From: Balaenoptera acutorostrata
Taxonomy: Eukaryota > Chordata > Mammalia > Artiodactyla > Balaenopteridae
DNA length: 64,000 nucleotides
Reading direction: 5' to 3'
NCBI RefSeq assembly: GCF_949987535.1
Contig: NC_080067.1
Span: 27,494,039-27,558,038 of the forward strand
The position numbers and the translations under genes were made by a program. Shown here one piece after another: positions 1 to 12,260 of the stretch. The notes below the pieces were generated by a model that had not been told where the DNA came from, made no database searches, and saw only the letters and a program-made list of their open reading frames with translations. How positions within the stretch are numbered: position 1 is the stretch's first letter; every line of letters begins with the position of its first letter.

Positions 1-2626
1 ACAAAAGTCCAGGACCATGTGGCTTCACAGGTGAATTGTCAAACATTTAGAGAAGAACTAACACCCATCCTTCTCAAACTCTCCCAAAAAATTGCAGAGG
101 AAGGAGCACTCCCAAGCTCATTCTATGAGGCCACCATCACCCTGATACCAAAACCAGACAAAGATACTACAAAAAAAGAAAATTACAGACCAATATCACT
201 CATGAATATAGATGCAAAAATCCTCAACAAAATACTAGCAAACAGAATCCAACAACACATTAAAAGGATCATACACCATGATCAAGTGGGATTTATCCCA
301 CTGATGCAAGGATTCTTCAATATATGCAAATCAATCAATGTGATACACCATATTAACAAATTGAAGAAGAAAAACCATATGATCATCTCAATAGATGCAG
401 AAAAAGCTTTTGACAAAATTCAACACCCATTTATGATAAAAGCTCTCCAGAAAGGGGGCATAGAGGGAACCTACCTCAACATAATAAAGGCCATATACAA
501 CAAACCCACAGCAAACATCATTCTCAATGGTGAAAAACTGAAAGCATTTCCTCTGTGATCAGGAACGAGACAAGGATGTCCACTCTCACCACTATTATTC
601 AACATAGTTTTGGAAGTCCTAGCCATGGCAATCAGAGAAGAAAAGGAAATAAAAGGAATACAAATTGGAAAAGAAGAAGTAAAACTGTCACTGTTTGCAG
701 ATGACATGATACTATACATAGAGAATCCTAAAGATGCCACCAGAAAACTACTAGAGCTAATCAATGAATTTGGTAAAGTTGCAGGATACAAAATTAATGC
801 AGAGAAATCTCTTGCATTCCTATACACTAATGATGAAAAATCTGAAAGAGAAATTAAGGAAACACTCCCATTTACCATTGCAAGAAAGAGAATAAAATAC
901 CTAGGAATAAACCTACCTAGGGAGACAAAAGACCTGTATGCAGAAAACTATAAGACACTGATGAAAGAAATTAAAGATGATACCAACAGATGGAGAGATA
1001 TACCATGTTCTCTCCATTGGAAGAATCAATACTGTGAAAATGACTATGCTACCCAAAGCAATCTACAGATTCAATGCAATCCCTATCAAACTACCACTGG
1101 CATTTTTTACGGAACTAGAACAAATCATCTTAACATTTGTATGGAGACACAAAAGACCCCGAATAGCCAAAGCAGTCTTGAAGGAAAAAAACAGAGCTGG
1201 AGGAATCAGGTTCCCTGACTTCAGACTATACTACAAAGCTACACTAATCAAGACAATATGGTACTGGCACAAAAACAGAAACATAGATCAATGGAACAAG
1301 ATAGAAAGCCCAGAGATAAACCCACGCACCTATGGTCAACTAATCTATGACAAAGGAGGCAAAGATATACAATGGAGAAAAGACAGTCTCTTCAATAAGT
1401 GGTGCTGGGAAAACTGGACAGTTACATGTAAAAGAATGAAATTAGAACATTCCCTAACACCATACACAAAAATAAACTCAAAATGGATTCGAGACATAAA
1501 TTTATGACCAGACACTATCAAACTCTTAGAGGAAAACATAGGAAGAACACTCTTTGACATAAATCACAGCAAGATCTTTTTTGATCCACCTCCTAGAGTA
1601 ATGGAAATAAAAACAAAAATAATCAAATGGGACCTAAGTGAACTTCAAAGCTTTTGCACAGCAAAGGAAACCATAAACAAGACGAAAAGACAACCCTCAG
1701 AATGGGAGAAAATATTTGCAAATGAATCAATGGACAAAGGATTAATCTCCAAAATATATAAACAGCTCATGCAGCTCAATATTAAAGAAACAAGCAACCC
1801 AATCCAAAAATGGGCAGAAGACCTAAATAGACATTTCTCCAAAGAAGACATACAGATGGCCAAGAAGCACATGAAAGCTGTTCAACATCACTAATTATTA
1901 GAGAAATGCAAATCAAAACTACAGTGAGGTATCACCTCACACCAGTTAGAATGGGCATCATCAGAAAATCTACAAACAACAAATGCTGGAGAGGGTGTGG
2001 AGAAAAGGAAACCCTCTTGCACTGTTGGTGGGAATGTAAATTGACACAGCCACTATGGAGAACAGTGTGGAGGTTCCTTAAAAAACTAAAAATAGAATTA
2101 CCATATGATCCAGCAATCCCACTACTGGGCGTATACCCAGAGAAAACCATAATTCAAAAAGACACATGCACCCCAATGTTCATTGCAGCACTATTTACAA
2201 TAGCCAGGTCATGGAAGCAACCTAAATGCCCATCGACAGACGAATGGATAAAGAAGAGGTGGTAGATATATACAATGGAATATTACTCAGCCATAAAAAG
2301 GAACGAAATTGAGTCATTTGTTGAGACGTGGATGGATCTAGAGACTGTCATACAGAGTGAAGTAAGTCAGAAAGAGAAAAACAAATATCGTGTATTAACG
2401 CATGTATGTGGAACCTAGAAAAATGAACCGGTTTGCAGGACAGAAGTTGAGACACAGATGTAGAGAACAAACGTATGGACACCAAGGGGGGAAAACCGCG
2501 GTGGAGTGGGGATGGTGGTGTGCTGAATTGGGCGATTGGGATTGACATGTATACACTGATGTGTATAAAACTGATGACTAATAAGAAACTGCAGTATAAA
2601 AAAATAAAACAAACAAACTAAAACAA
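1..2626 (+). mobile_element. LINE-1, 3' part of ORF2 and 3' UTR (left copy)
   Basis: Non-LTR retrotransposon, entering from the left edge of the window. Translation shows the ORF2 reverse transcriptase (positions 19-558 and 610-about 1010) followed by the C-terminal region (about 977-2265). The RT catalytic motif FADD is present at 694-705. The copy is dead: a TGA at 556-558 interrupts RT, a 1-nt frameshift lies near 1010-1020, a TGA is at 1505-1507, and another frame change is near 1890. The 3' UTR runs from about 2266 to an A-rich end at about 2600-2626. It aligns throughout with the minus-strand L1 at 57691-63634. The 5' part lies outside the window. Confidence 0.93.
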
Positions 2627-3389
2627 CTATTACTAAACTTTCTTTGGGTTATTTGTATGGAAATATGTTAATATAAATGTTTCAGACATTACATGAAATT
2701 TCTAAAAGTCTTATATGTTCTGGTATAATGTTATAAGTCATAATTCTAGTTATTACTTTAAAATGTATATCTCAGAAATAACTAAATTTCCTTGTCAATT
2801 GCATTATTATGAACTTTCATCAAATCTTTAACCGTGGTCATTTTTAAGTCTTTTGTCATTTACAGACAGTTCTGGGTGTACTCTGATGCTTTTGCAAAAA
2901 TGTTCCTATAAAAGGGTTTCATCTTCAAGGAATTCATGGAAAAGACTGACAAGTACAGGTTTCTGGTAACTGACCATACTGCTGAACTGAATGAATAAGC
3001 ATTTTCAGAATTCTAATAGAAAACTGATGAATTCATAAAAGTGCTAACAAAAGATCAAGATGAAAAAAAAATTAATTACATGGGACTGAGTGAACTGATG
3101 AGGATGATTATAATTTTTGTGACTTTCTGTTTGAATAAAAACAAAAAATCCCACAAGGACTCAGAGGCAAAAAATATACAAATTAATTTTCACTGCAAAG
3201 TAAAGGAGCTGTTACTGTGGAGGATTACTGGACTGAATGTCAATATTATGACATAGTATGAGTGTGTTTCATGTTTGGTAATTGCAGTCATTGTTGCTTT
3301 TGTTGTGGTCATCCATTTACAATGCTTGGTGTCAGTTTATTTATCTCTTGTAAAAATAAAATACAGTGTGTGTGTGTGTGAAAAAAAAA
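2627..3389 (+). mobile_element. 3'-transduced segment of the left L1, with its own A-tail
   Basis: About 750 bp of non-L1 DNA directly downstream of the L1 3' end. It is present, inverted and again directly attached to an L1 3' end, at 56608-57690. It finishes with a polyadenylation signal AATAAA (3355-3360), a short (TG)n, and an A-tract at 3381-3389. Similarity to the other copy stops at the A-tract in both places. This is the structure left when L1 transcription reads through its weak polyA signal to a downstream one and the longer RNA is inserted. The sequence itself matches no gene or repeat I recognise. A segmental inverted duplication is the alternative, but the shared end at an A-tail argues against it. 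Confidence 0.75.
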
Positions 3390-3399
3390 GACAATAACA

Positions 3400-4045
3400 C
3401 ACACCATAAAGAAAAAGATGGGTAAATAACAAAAAACTCCATACACAAAGTAAAAGAATAAAGACTGGGTTTTGCAAAACATATAACAAAGGACTATTAT
3501 CCTCGCTACATAAAAAAAACTACAAATAAATGAGAAAAAAACAACCCCAAAGAAAAATGGGTAAAAGCCATGTGCATTCAATTCAAAGAGGAAACTCAGA
3601 TGGCCAACACATACAGGAAAAGATGTCTGCCTCACATGTAATTGTAAATGCAAATTAGATATTATTTCACATTCAACTGACTGGCAAATTTAAAGCCTGA
3701 CAATATTTGCTGAGTGTTACTGAGGATAGGGAGGGACAGAGGAACAGGAATTTTCATACATTTCTAGTGAAAGTATGTTAGTACACCTTTAGTATAATGC
3801 ATTTGCAATATTAACTTGAAGATATGCATACTCTATATCCCAGGAATTTGATTTCTAGGCAAATACTAGAGAAACACTAGTACACGTGCTCAAGGGACAT
3901 ATGCCAGGATGCCCACTGCATTTGTTTTTTAAATATTAAAAAGTTGCAAATAATCTAAATCTCTCTCAATGTGGGAATGGATAAATACATTGTGGTACGG
4001 TCACACAAAGGAATACTACACCAGTTTATTTATTTATTTTTTGAA
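3400..4045 (+). mobile_element. Old L1 (L1M-like) 3' fragment
   Basis: Degenerate plus-strand L1 ORF2 3' region. It is recognised by the characteristic order of decayed phrases found in L1 3' ends (a region equivalent to 'agatggccaacacatac', then 'ggaatggataaata' near 3976, then 'ggaatactac' near 4012). No open frame remains. The exact ends are uncertain. Confidence 0.6.
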
Positions 4046-4760
4046 CCATTAGCTTGTTTTATGGAAGAGGGGAATGTAGAGGTATAATGTGAGCAGATAA
4101 ATTCAAATCTGACGTTGGGAATAGCACCCTTTCCTCCCCCATGACACTCCCTGAAAAATCAAAGCTAACCAAACGTGGTATGTGGCTGTGTAGCTGACTC
4201 TTGCTCCAACCCAACACTCCCTTCCCCACCTTTATAAATATAGTTGAATAACAACACTTGGGTAGGTCACCAAATCAAAGCCTGTAAATATTGTTCACAG
4301 TTCAAACACTGTTCTTATCGAGTGTCCTTTCTTGTAAAAGAGTAATGTCTAGTTTCCTTTGCCTAAGTCACGTATACACTCTCTGAGCCTACTGATTTTC
4401 AAACTTTTCAAAGAACCTTTATTCAAATGAAATCTTAGATGGAATCTCAACAAATAACAGAAAAAAAGCAGAACCACTCTGGAGAACCGGTACCCTAGAA
4501 CTTCCTCTAGTAATCATAATATTTTAGGGAGAGTTTAAACTACATGAAAATTCTCAAGACTATTAGCTTATTTTTGACTATACATAATTTAAAAATGTGA
4601 ACTCTTCATGAAAAGCTTTGTAGATTCCAAAAGAAACTATAACAATTAAATCCACTGACTTTCTATTCAGGAGTATACTTAAATAGCAACAAAGTGCTAC
4701 AATAATTATAACCAGTCTAATCTAAGACTAATTTTTTTTAAATAAATATTTATTTATTTA
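4046..4760. other. Unassigned AT-rich intergenic stretch
   Basis: No convincing coding exon, RNA gene or repeat was recognised here. It ends in an A/T-rich tract at 4732-4775 next to an L1 3' end. Confidence 0.4.
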
Positions 4761-4769
4761 TTTTTTAAA

Positions 4770-5378
4770 AAAAAGAAAAGATATGACCCCAATATTCATT
4801 ACATCACTATTTACAATAGCCAAGACATGGAAGCAACCTAAATGTCCATTAACAGAGGAATGGATAAAGGAGAATTGGTACCTATATACAATAGAATATT
4901 ACTCAGCCATAGAAAAGAATGAAATAATGCCATTTGCAGCAACATGGATGGACCTAGCAATTATCATACTAAGTGAAGTAAGTCAGACAGAGAAAGATGA
5001 ATATCATATGATATCATTTATATGTGGAATCTAAAAAAATGATACAAATGACTTATTTACAAGACAGAAACAGACTTACAGACTTTGAAAACAAACTTGT
5101 GGTTACCAAAGGGGAAAGATGGGGAGAGAGATAAATTGGGAGTTTGGGTTTAACCTATACACACCACTATATATAAAATAAATAATCAACAAGGACCTAC
5201 TGTATAGCACAGGGAGCTCTACTCAATATTCTGTAATAGCCTATATGGAAGAGAGTCTGAAAAAGAATGGATATATGTATAGGTATAACTGAATCACTTT
5301 GCTGTACATCTGAAACTAACACAACGTTGTAAATCAACTATACTCTAATATAAAATAAAAATGAAAATTTAAAACATC
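4770..5378 (+). mobile_element. L1 3' end (5'-truncated, mid-age)
   Basis: Plus-strand C-terminal ORF2 remnant (4783-5034 reads as the L1 ORF2 tail), followed by the long 3' UTR typical of artiodactyl/cetacean L1. Its final block ('cactttgctgtacatctgaa' near 5296) is also seen at 33684-33790. It terminates in an A-rich tail at about 5345-5375. Confidence 0.8.
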
Positions 5379-5499
5379 GAAGAAAGAACAAAACCTTTTG
5401 GTGACTCAGTCACAGGCCAGCTAGGTGGCAGGACATGGCAGGGTTGGGGCCAGTTTCTCCAGGAGGTTGTATGTGTTCTGAATCATCATCCAATAGAGG

Positions 5500-5795
5500 T
5501 AAGGAAGAAGTCCACGACTTCTACACTGAAAACTACAATGGCTGGTTGAGATCAATGAAAAAAGACCTACATTCATGGAACATAATCCATAGTCATGGAT
5601 CAGAAGGCTTAATTCTATTAAGATGGCAATACTCGATGAAGAGATGTAAAGATTCAAAGAAGCCCTGCCAAAATCCCAGATGGTGTTTTGCAGAAACTGA
5701 CAATCAACCTACAGTTCATGTGGAAAACGCAAGGGGCTCAGAATACACCAATGAATCTTGAAAAAGAACAAAGTTGGAGGTATGGAGAGCCAGGC
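5500..5795 (+). mobile_element. Old L1 ORF2 fragment
   Basis: Translation of 5435-5761 resembles the L1 ORF2 region just after the RT domain, in degenerate form. It abuts the 3' limit of the ERV integrase remnant. There is no intact frame. Confidence 0.5.
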
Positions 5796-5859
5796 AGAAT
5801 CCTATGGCTGGTATAAATAAGGACAATTTAAGCTGAAGACAGCTCCAGTTCCCAATACA

Positions 5860-6531
5860 TATACTAAATTCCTGGGCTATTTATTTGGACGAAGTTAAAC
5901 AAATTGGTTGACCCTTCTCCAGCTACAATGGAATTACTATCTATTTCAGTTGGATAGGCAGACCTGTTGGAGGCAAACTCATGAACAGAGGTTAGCATAG
6001 TTCCCAAAGTTCTAATGTAATTGGCAACTTCTAGGCCTTTTAGCATTTATAGATTCTCTTGCCTGGGCAGAAACCTGGAGTGGCCTGCCATGCAATATTT
6101 TTAGGTTAAGCAAGTTAAGCTTGCTTCTGGGAGCCACTGATCCGTAGCAGGGCAACTGGCAAGGCCTTATCTCAAGTCAAATTAGCCTCTTGACATATCT
6201 TAGCAACATTCCTTTTTAAGGTATGATTCATTTTCTTGGGTTTTCCTGTTGATTGTGGTCTCCAGGATGAATGTAGTTTTAATACCTTAATCTAAATCAG
6301 GGGATAATTTCCCTAAGGAGGGCTTTAACCACTTCTGAGATTTTCTGTCCAGGTGGGATATGCTTCCACCCATCCTGAAAAAGTGTCCACACGAACACTA
6401 GCAGGTTATCTGAAATTTCTTGCAGTTTGAGGCATTTGAGTAAAGTCTGTTTTTCAGTCCTTGGTGGGCCAGGTTCCTCTTTGTTGAGTCCCCATCTGGG
6501 GCGGTCTGACAGCAGTCTTTGGGTTTTGTGG
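5860..6531 (-). pseudogene. ERV pol remnant (integrase), class I gamma-like
   Basis: Minus-strand sequence of an old endogenous retrovirus. Two blocks, 6150-6430 and 5864-6046, read as parts of a gammaretrovirus-type integrase: part of the catalytic core, then the region preceding the C-terminal domain. The blocks are in different frames and carry stops. The conserved acidic residue expected in the core's last catalytic motif does not seem to be preserved. Protease, RT and RNase H were not found: on the minus strand gag remains are followed almost at once by integrase, with only a SINE between. No env was seen; the element ends against an old L1 piece at about 5800. Confidence 0.65.
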
Positions 6532-6843
6532 GTTTTTTTTTGGCTGTGTTGGGTCTTCATTGCTGTGCGCGGGCTTTCTCTAGTTGCGGCTAGCAGGGGC
6601 TACTCTTCATTGCAGTGCGTGGGCTTCTCATTGTCGTGGTTTCTTTTGTTGCAGAGCAAGGGCTCTAGGCACGTGGGCTTCAGTAGTTGTGTCATGGGGG
6701 CTCAGTAGTTGTGGCTCACGGGCTCTACAGCGCAGGCTCAGTAGTTGTGGTGCATGGGCTTAGTTGCTCCGCGGCCAGGGATCGAACCCGCGTCCCCTGC
6801 ATTGGCAGCTGGATTCTTAACCAGTGCGCCACCAGGGAAGACC
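6532..6843 (-). mobile_element. CHR-type SINE
   Basis: Minus-strand tRNA-Glu-derived SINE. The Pol III A-box/B-box head lies at 6775-6843 (the B-box is the complement of 'gatcgaacccgcg'). The body is rich in 'agtagttgtgg' repeats, and the A-tail appears as a T-run at 6532-6541. It is inserted between the gag and integrase remnants of the ERV. Confidence 0.92.
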
Positions 6844-6959
6844 CTGGGTTATTTTTCAGACTTTGGGGGAAAGAGCTCTGTAGAGTGAATCAGTTCATTC
6901 CCCACTGTCAATTTTACCTAGGGCTCCTGTGGGGAATTTAAGTACCTCAAGTTCAAGGG

Positions 6960-7980
6960 AGTCCCTGGGCCTCTTCATTCAGAGTGTTCCTCTCTTTCTA
7001 CCATATGAGAGGCTCTTGTCTTCTATTGTTCTTCTGCTTTAGCCTAGGGCAATCTGTTTTCCAATGTTTTTCCTCCTTATAGTAAGCGCATTGTTCTTTC
7101 CCCAATAGCGGCTTACCTCTCTTCAAGTTACTCGCCTTCCGGGAATCCAATGCCACTGCCAGAAAAGTGGCGTTTCATATGGCATCTTCTTTCTTTTGTT
7201 GTTGTTTCCTGTTGAATACTTTCAAAGCAACATCTACCAGTTGAGAAGATGGTACATTCCAAATGTACCATCTAATTTTTGCAACTGTCTTCTGATATCT
7301 GAGGCACTTTGCCCAAAAAGGTCAAATTTACCATTCTAATATTTTCAGGGGCCTCAGGATCTGCATTAGTATGATGTTTGTAGTTCTGATAAATCCCTTC
7401 CAAAAATTCAGAGACGTCTTCATTTGTTTTGCTGAATTTCTTGAGTTTTGTTTAAACCCTTTTGCTTTGGTTTCCTTTTTCAAAGCCCTGCCAAGATGCA
7501 CAAGAGCTCTAATAAATAGTGCTCTAATAAGGGCTTTCTTCCCTCACTGCAGTTCCAATTTGGTTCAGCTGTGGGTGTTGCCAAGTGGGCTTCAGGTGTA
7601 GAGGATCCTCCCTATAAGGAGGGCTGCAATCTTTCCAGTTAAACAAGTCTGAGAAACCCAACTGGCTGGCCATTTGAATTTAGGCCCCCTATGAGATAAT
7701 GGCATAAGGGAAACTGCCCTACTCCAGAAGTGGCTCCTGGCCCAAATTGGGTGCCCTCTTGGGTCTTAGATGGTGATACCAGACCAAGTCCCTGTGCCCC
7801 AGAAACTAACACAGGATTTTCTAATTGATCCCTATAAGGAGGAGAAGTCCTGAGCCCCAGAATCAGGAACTGGGGCTGGGTAGAAACAGAAGGCTGTGGA
7901 AGGGGTGGGTATATTGGCATAATGGCCAGAGTGGCTGGGACAGCGAGCTCAGCCAGAGGAGGTAAGGTTTGCAGCAACAT
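6960..7980 (-). pseudogene. ERV gag remnant (proline-rich region, capsid, nucleocapsid)
   Basis: Minus strand. The frame 7980-7639 is proline-rich, like the linker before capsid in gammaretrovirus-type gag, and ends in a segment resembling the capsid N-terminus. Further along (about 7050-7130) a single CCHC zinc-knuckle-like stretch is recognisable, but its second cysteine reads as tyrosine. Stops and frameshifts interrupt the rest. It belongs with the gag start at 9996 and the LTR near 10.2-10.97 kb. Confidence 0.6.
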
Positions 7981-9625
7981 GTACTCACTCTCATTCTCTT
8001 CCTTTTCTTATTTTCCCTGCTAGTAGTACAAATGCTTGCGTATAAAGGATTTCATCATTTTTCCCGCTTCTTCACAAAATAGAGTCATTCCAAAGCCACT
8101 GTAAAACCATAGGTAGCAATTGATCATCTAACCATTAAAATGATGCCTTTTTGCTTTGGCACCAACCAACTGGGATTACAATGCAACGGAACAGAAACTT
8201 GATTACTGCTGTAACAAACAATTTAAGATAATTACTAAAATTATGACTGATATCATTTACCGGTATACACCAGAATTTTAGGAGTTCCATATAATTTCTA
8301 GAACATGTATATTAATAACGTTTACCTAAATGATACAATCTAAGAAGTTTTATCACCACTCACTTGACAATGTCTCCCATGCAATTCAACACACCAAATA
8401 AGCCCAATTAGTTAAATGTTCCTCTCTCTGAGATGGAGAGAAAATAATTTGAGGTGATTCAGAGACCCTCTGGAAAAAACCAAGGTTAACCAGAGGTCAA
8501 CTTGATCTTTGGGAATTTTGTCAAAAATATCAGAAAGTTTTAACCAGTGATAATAAAAGATCTCAATGGCAAATACAGATCAGATAAAGAAACTCACAAT
8601 CTATTACCAAAAGCAGTTCAATATTTTAAGAAAACTTTGTCCTCTTAGAGAACCAAATTCAGGTTTTGTACCACTTTATCTTTAAGATTTTTTAAATTAA
8701 GTTCAGTCTTCTTAGAACTTAGTTTCAAATTACAAAAATCTGGAAAGACTAGACATTCCCCAAGTTTTATTCCCATGGAGTTTACCCAAAACTCTTTGTC
8801 ACATTGTTATTTTTCTTGCTGACAAACTTTGTAACAGGAATAATAAGGTCTTATTTGATTTCTAGTAAATGTGGGTACAATAAAAGTATTATACTTAAGG
8901 TTGATGACTCTAAAGACATATCTGTATCAAACCAACAAGCTTAAGCTAACTTTAACACCAGATATTAATTCAATACTGAATATTTCCTAGATCATGTGAA
9001 CCTGAAACTCATTCTGGCCAGTTTCTTTTATATTTGAGTATTTGTGTAAGCACTTAATTTCCTTTAAGCTAATTAAATAGAGCTCTTTTACAAATTAATT
9101 TTGGCAATTAATTTTGGCCACTCCTCTATAACACATGTACAAACACACAAACAAACACAGGGACCTCACAGTTCCCATTCCAAGATTTCAACCATGAATC
9201 AGGTACAACAATGTAAAACCCATCAGTTACAAAAGAGGCTGGATTCAGATTGGGTTTCTAGCAGATAGGACAAGTCAAGGTCACCTGTCTGGATGGCTAA
9301 ACTCTTTTGACTGATATTTATGAAAAAGACACTTCTATTTCTATTTGTAGCTTTTGGTGATTTTAGGAACCAAGTAGAACTTTTCTTCCTCAGAATGTCC
9401 CTCTTTTGGACAAGAACAGACAGGTTTTTCTCCTGTTCCTTATCTCCATTTGACATCAGTAAAAGTTTTGGGTATCACAACACTGATTTGGCTGTAAATG
9501 AACAAAGAGTACCAAACAAAATGAAACAAAAAACCCAAAGAACAAAGAGGAAATCCTAAATAAACCCTCAAGTTTGGGCTTGGGGTTTTACATATACCGA
9601 TGACACAGGAGACCATAAACAACAC
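7981..9625 (-). other. Unassigned internal ERV-like sequence
   Basis: About 1.6 kb between the gag start (9996) and the proline-rich/capsid part of gag (7980), where only a few hundred bases would be expected. No frame resembles a known retroviral protein and no LTR ends are clear. It could be an insertion of another old element, or a rearranged part of the ERV. Confidence 0.3.
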
Positions 9626-9778
9626 AATTTTTTTTTTTTACATTTTTTTTAATCAGTCATCAATTTTATATACATCAGTGTATACATGTCAATCCCAATC
9701 GCCCAATTCAGCACATGACCATCCCCACCCCACCGCGGTATTCCCCCCTTGGTGTCCATACATTTGTTTGTAAACAAC
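9626..9778 (-). mobile_element. Short L1 3' end inserted in ERV gag
   Basis: About 150 bp matching the last part of the young L1 3' UTR (same sequence as 57700-57835), minus strand, with the tail visible as T-runs at 9629-9651. It interrupts the ERV matrix frame just after residue ~70 and is therefore younger than the ERV. Confidence 0.85.
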
Positions 9779-9996
9779 GTAATTAACATAGCAAGGGTAA
9801 TAGTACTTGGTGCACAGGGTCCCAAGATAACCCTGCTTAAACCCCCGTATGGATCGTAACAGGTACTGTGACCACCCACTGTTACAATAAAAAATATCAT
9901 CTTCCTCTCACCCATGGGTTCATAGCTGTAATCAGATCCCTTATCCAAAATGCTCCTCATAGGACTTGCTTTAGGGATAGTTGAAACATTCCCCAT
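9779..9996 (-). pseudogene. ERV gag start (matrix N-terminus)
   Basis: Minus-strand ATG at 9996 opens a frame beginning Met-Gly-Asn, a typical N-myristoylation start for gammaretrovirus-type gag. The sequence is matrix-like until an L1 fragment cuts it at about 9778. It lies about 400 bp downstream (minus strand) of the LTR polyadenylation signal, consistent with the LTR-leader-gag order. It is not functional. Confidence 0.65.
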
Positions 9997-10229
9997 TTTT
10001 CAAGACAAACAAAACACAAACGGCACACACAAATGCTAGCGTCCAAAGAAACAAACTGATTCACAGATCGGGTAAAAGTCCAAAAACTCTCTTCTCTCTC
10101 CACCAGGGTATCCCACTCAAATACAAAACAAATTGGCTTATTCCGGAGAAAAAGCCCCAAACGGAGAGGAAATGAAGTTTCTGGCTGTAAACACTGGTGC
10201 AACTTACCCTACTGTATGGAGTCAGCTCC

Positions 10230-10970
10230 CAAACGCCAATTCCTTGCCCTAACTGCCAAACGCTGGGGCAGTCAGTGCCACTGCGGGGAATTTTGAAGGG
10301 AAGATCCTCAGAACAAGTGGTCCCGACAGCTGCTAGGGCCTTACCCCAAAACTCCCCAACTGGGGCCAGCTGGCCACGAGCAACAAGGTTCCCGGCTGGT
10401 TTGTCAAAATTTATTACCGAGTCCAAGCTTGTACTGCTCACCACACGACAGGCCAGTAAATTGAGAGGTGAGTTGCTGGGGCAAGGAATAGCGACTTTGT
10501 TCAGAAAGCCAGCAGACCGAGAAGATGGTAGATACGCCCCCTCAAAGAACCATCTTGCCTGAGTTAGGATTCAGGTTCCTTTTATACTAAAAGGGGAGGG
10601 AGTAGAGTCAAACACTTCCTGATTCCCATCAGCCTCTGGAGGCAATGTGTTAATTTCTTCCTCCCTGCAGCCATTCACAGGTGGGCCTGGGCAGGATGTT
10701 TCCTGTGAGCTAAACAAAAGTATTTTAGCTTAATGCTCATTACCTGGGAGGCAGGGTTCCCAGAGATGGGCCATTATGTATATAGTTTAAGCTCACAGGC
10801 AACATCCCTTTAGTGATTAACTTGTAATAGACTACAGAGCCTTCTTCCCTATTATGCAGAGGGAGAACCCACACCAGTAAGTGCTGTTTTACACTCACGT
10901 TTGGTTTTAAGTGTCTTTCTGCTCAACCTCAAAAACATGGACTTTTAGCAACAACTAAGACACCCTTTGA
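10230..10970 (-). mobile_element. ERV 5' LTR and leader (approximate ends)
   Basis: On the minus strand there is a TATA-like box at 10580-10586 and an AATAAA at 10410-10415, about 165 bp apart. This is the U3-R arrangement of a retroviral LTR directly upstream of the gag start at 9996. The U3 limit and the primer-binding site could not be fixed. The matching 3' LTR was not found at the integrase end. Confidence 0.55.
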
Positions 10971-11430
10971 ACAGCTCATTTCAAGCCTGTCTCTCACCAC
11001 AGGTGACACCAAAGCAAAGGGGTAGGGTGCCCTATTGCTGGAGATACAACTCTAGGTTATGGCTGTGCAGGTTTGGGGCCCTCAGGGAGGGCCAAGGCAC
11101 AGTCCCCTACCGGGGGGGTCCCCAGAACCAGGGAGATGGATGAGAAACTGAAGCTGGCAGCTTCCCTCAAGATACAGAGCCTACTGCAAGATAGAGGGAG
11201 ATGGGTAACACTGCGACGGCCCCTCACTAGACCATCTATATCAGGTAGGAGGATTTCCATTCATATGGGGACTGCAAGGCATTCTGCTGAGACATGTGTC
11301 AGACTGCAGTGGAGCCTGGACCACGTGGAGATGGCACAAGGTCAGCAGAGTGCCATGGCAAAGCCATTCTCCTATGCAGATCCAGTGAATAGGACAGTGA
11401 ATCTGAAGTTGACACAGACCCATAGGATCA
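10971..11430. other. Unassigned stretch between ERV LTR and old L1
   Basis: An open frame at 11073 has no recognisable domain, and its 3' part runs into L1 ORF2 sequence. No gene is called. Confidence 0.35.
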
Positions 11431-11973
11431 ATTTAGTTTTGACAAAGTTGCCAAGGAAATTCAATGTGGGAAATCATGGTCCGTTCAACAAAGATGTGCT
11501 GGAACAAGTGGACATACATATGAGGAAAAAAGAATATTGATCCTTACTTCTAATTATCCACTAAATAAATTTGAAGTAGGTCACACATTTATAGACGCAA
11601 AAACAACTGAATACATAGAAGAAGACAAGAGAAAATATGCCCAGTGTGTGTTTGGGGGGGGGAGAGACATATATATGACAAAGGACTTATATCCAGAATA
11701 TAAGAGCTCTTATATCCAAAACTGTATCATAATAAGACAAATAAGCTCCCAACGAGCAAAACACTTGAAGACATTTCACAAAAGATATACAGTTGACCAA
11801 TGAGCACATGAAAAGTGCTCAACATTATTGGTCATCAGGGAAATTCAAATGAACGTCAGCATGAGATACCACTGAACACCCACATGAATGAATAAAATTT
11901 AAAAGATGGATGTAGCAAGTGTTGGTGAGGCTTTGGAGCCACTGGGACTCCTTTTTTAAAAAATATTTATTTA

Positions 11974-12260
11974 GGGCTTCCCCGGTGGCACAGTGGTTGA
12001 GAGTCTGCCTGCTAATGCAGGGGACACGGGTTTGGGCCCTGGTCTGGGGGGATCCCACATGCCGCGGAGCAACTAGGCCCGTGAGCCACAACTCCTGAGT
12101 CTGCGCGTCTGGAGCCTGTGCTCCGCAGCAAGAGAGGCCACGATAGTGAGGGGCCCGCGCACCGTGACGAAGAGTGGCCCCCACTTGCCGCAACTAGAGA
12201 AAGCCCTTGCACAGAAACGAAGACTCAACACAGCCATAAATAAATAAATAAATAAATAAA
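11974..12260 (+). mobile_element. CHR-type SINE
   Basis: Plus-strand tRNA-Glu head ('cccggtggcacagtggttga' region), body and a (TAAA)n tail at 12236-12260. It is tail-to-tail with the next SINE. Confidence 0.92.

Noticed and set aside
1..3389. Segmental inverted duplication joining 1-3389 with 56608-63634
   Set aside because: Homology ends at an A-tract after AATAAA in both copies, and the right copy has a target-site duplication around L1 plus extra DNA, so retrotransposition explains it better. The left 5' end is outside the window, so it is not fully excluded.
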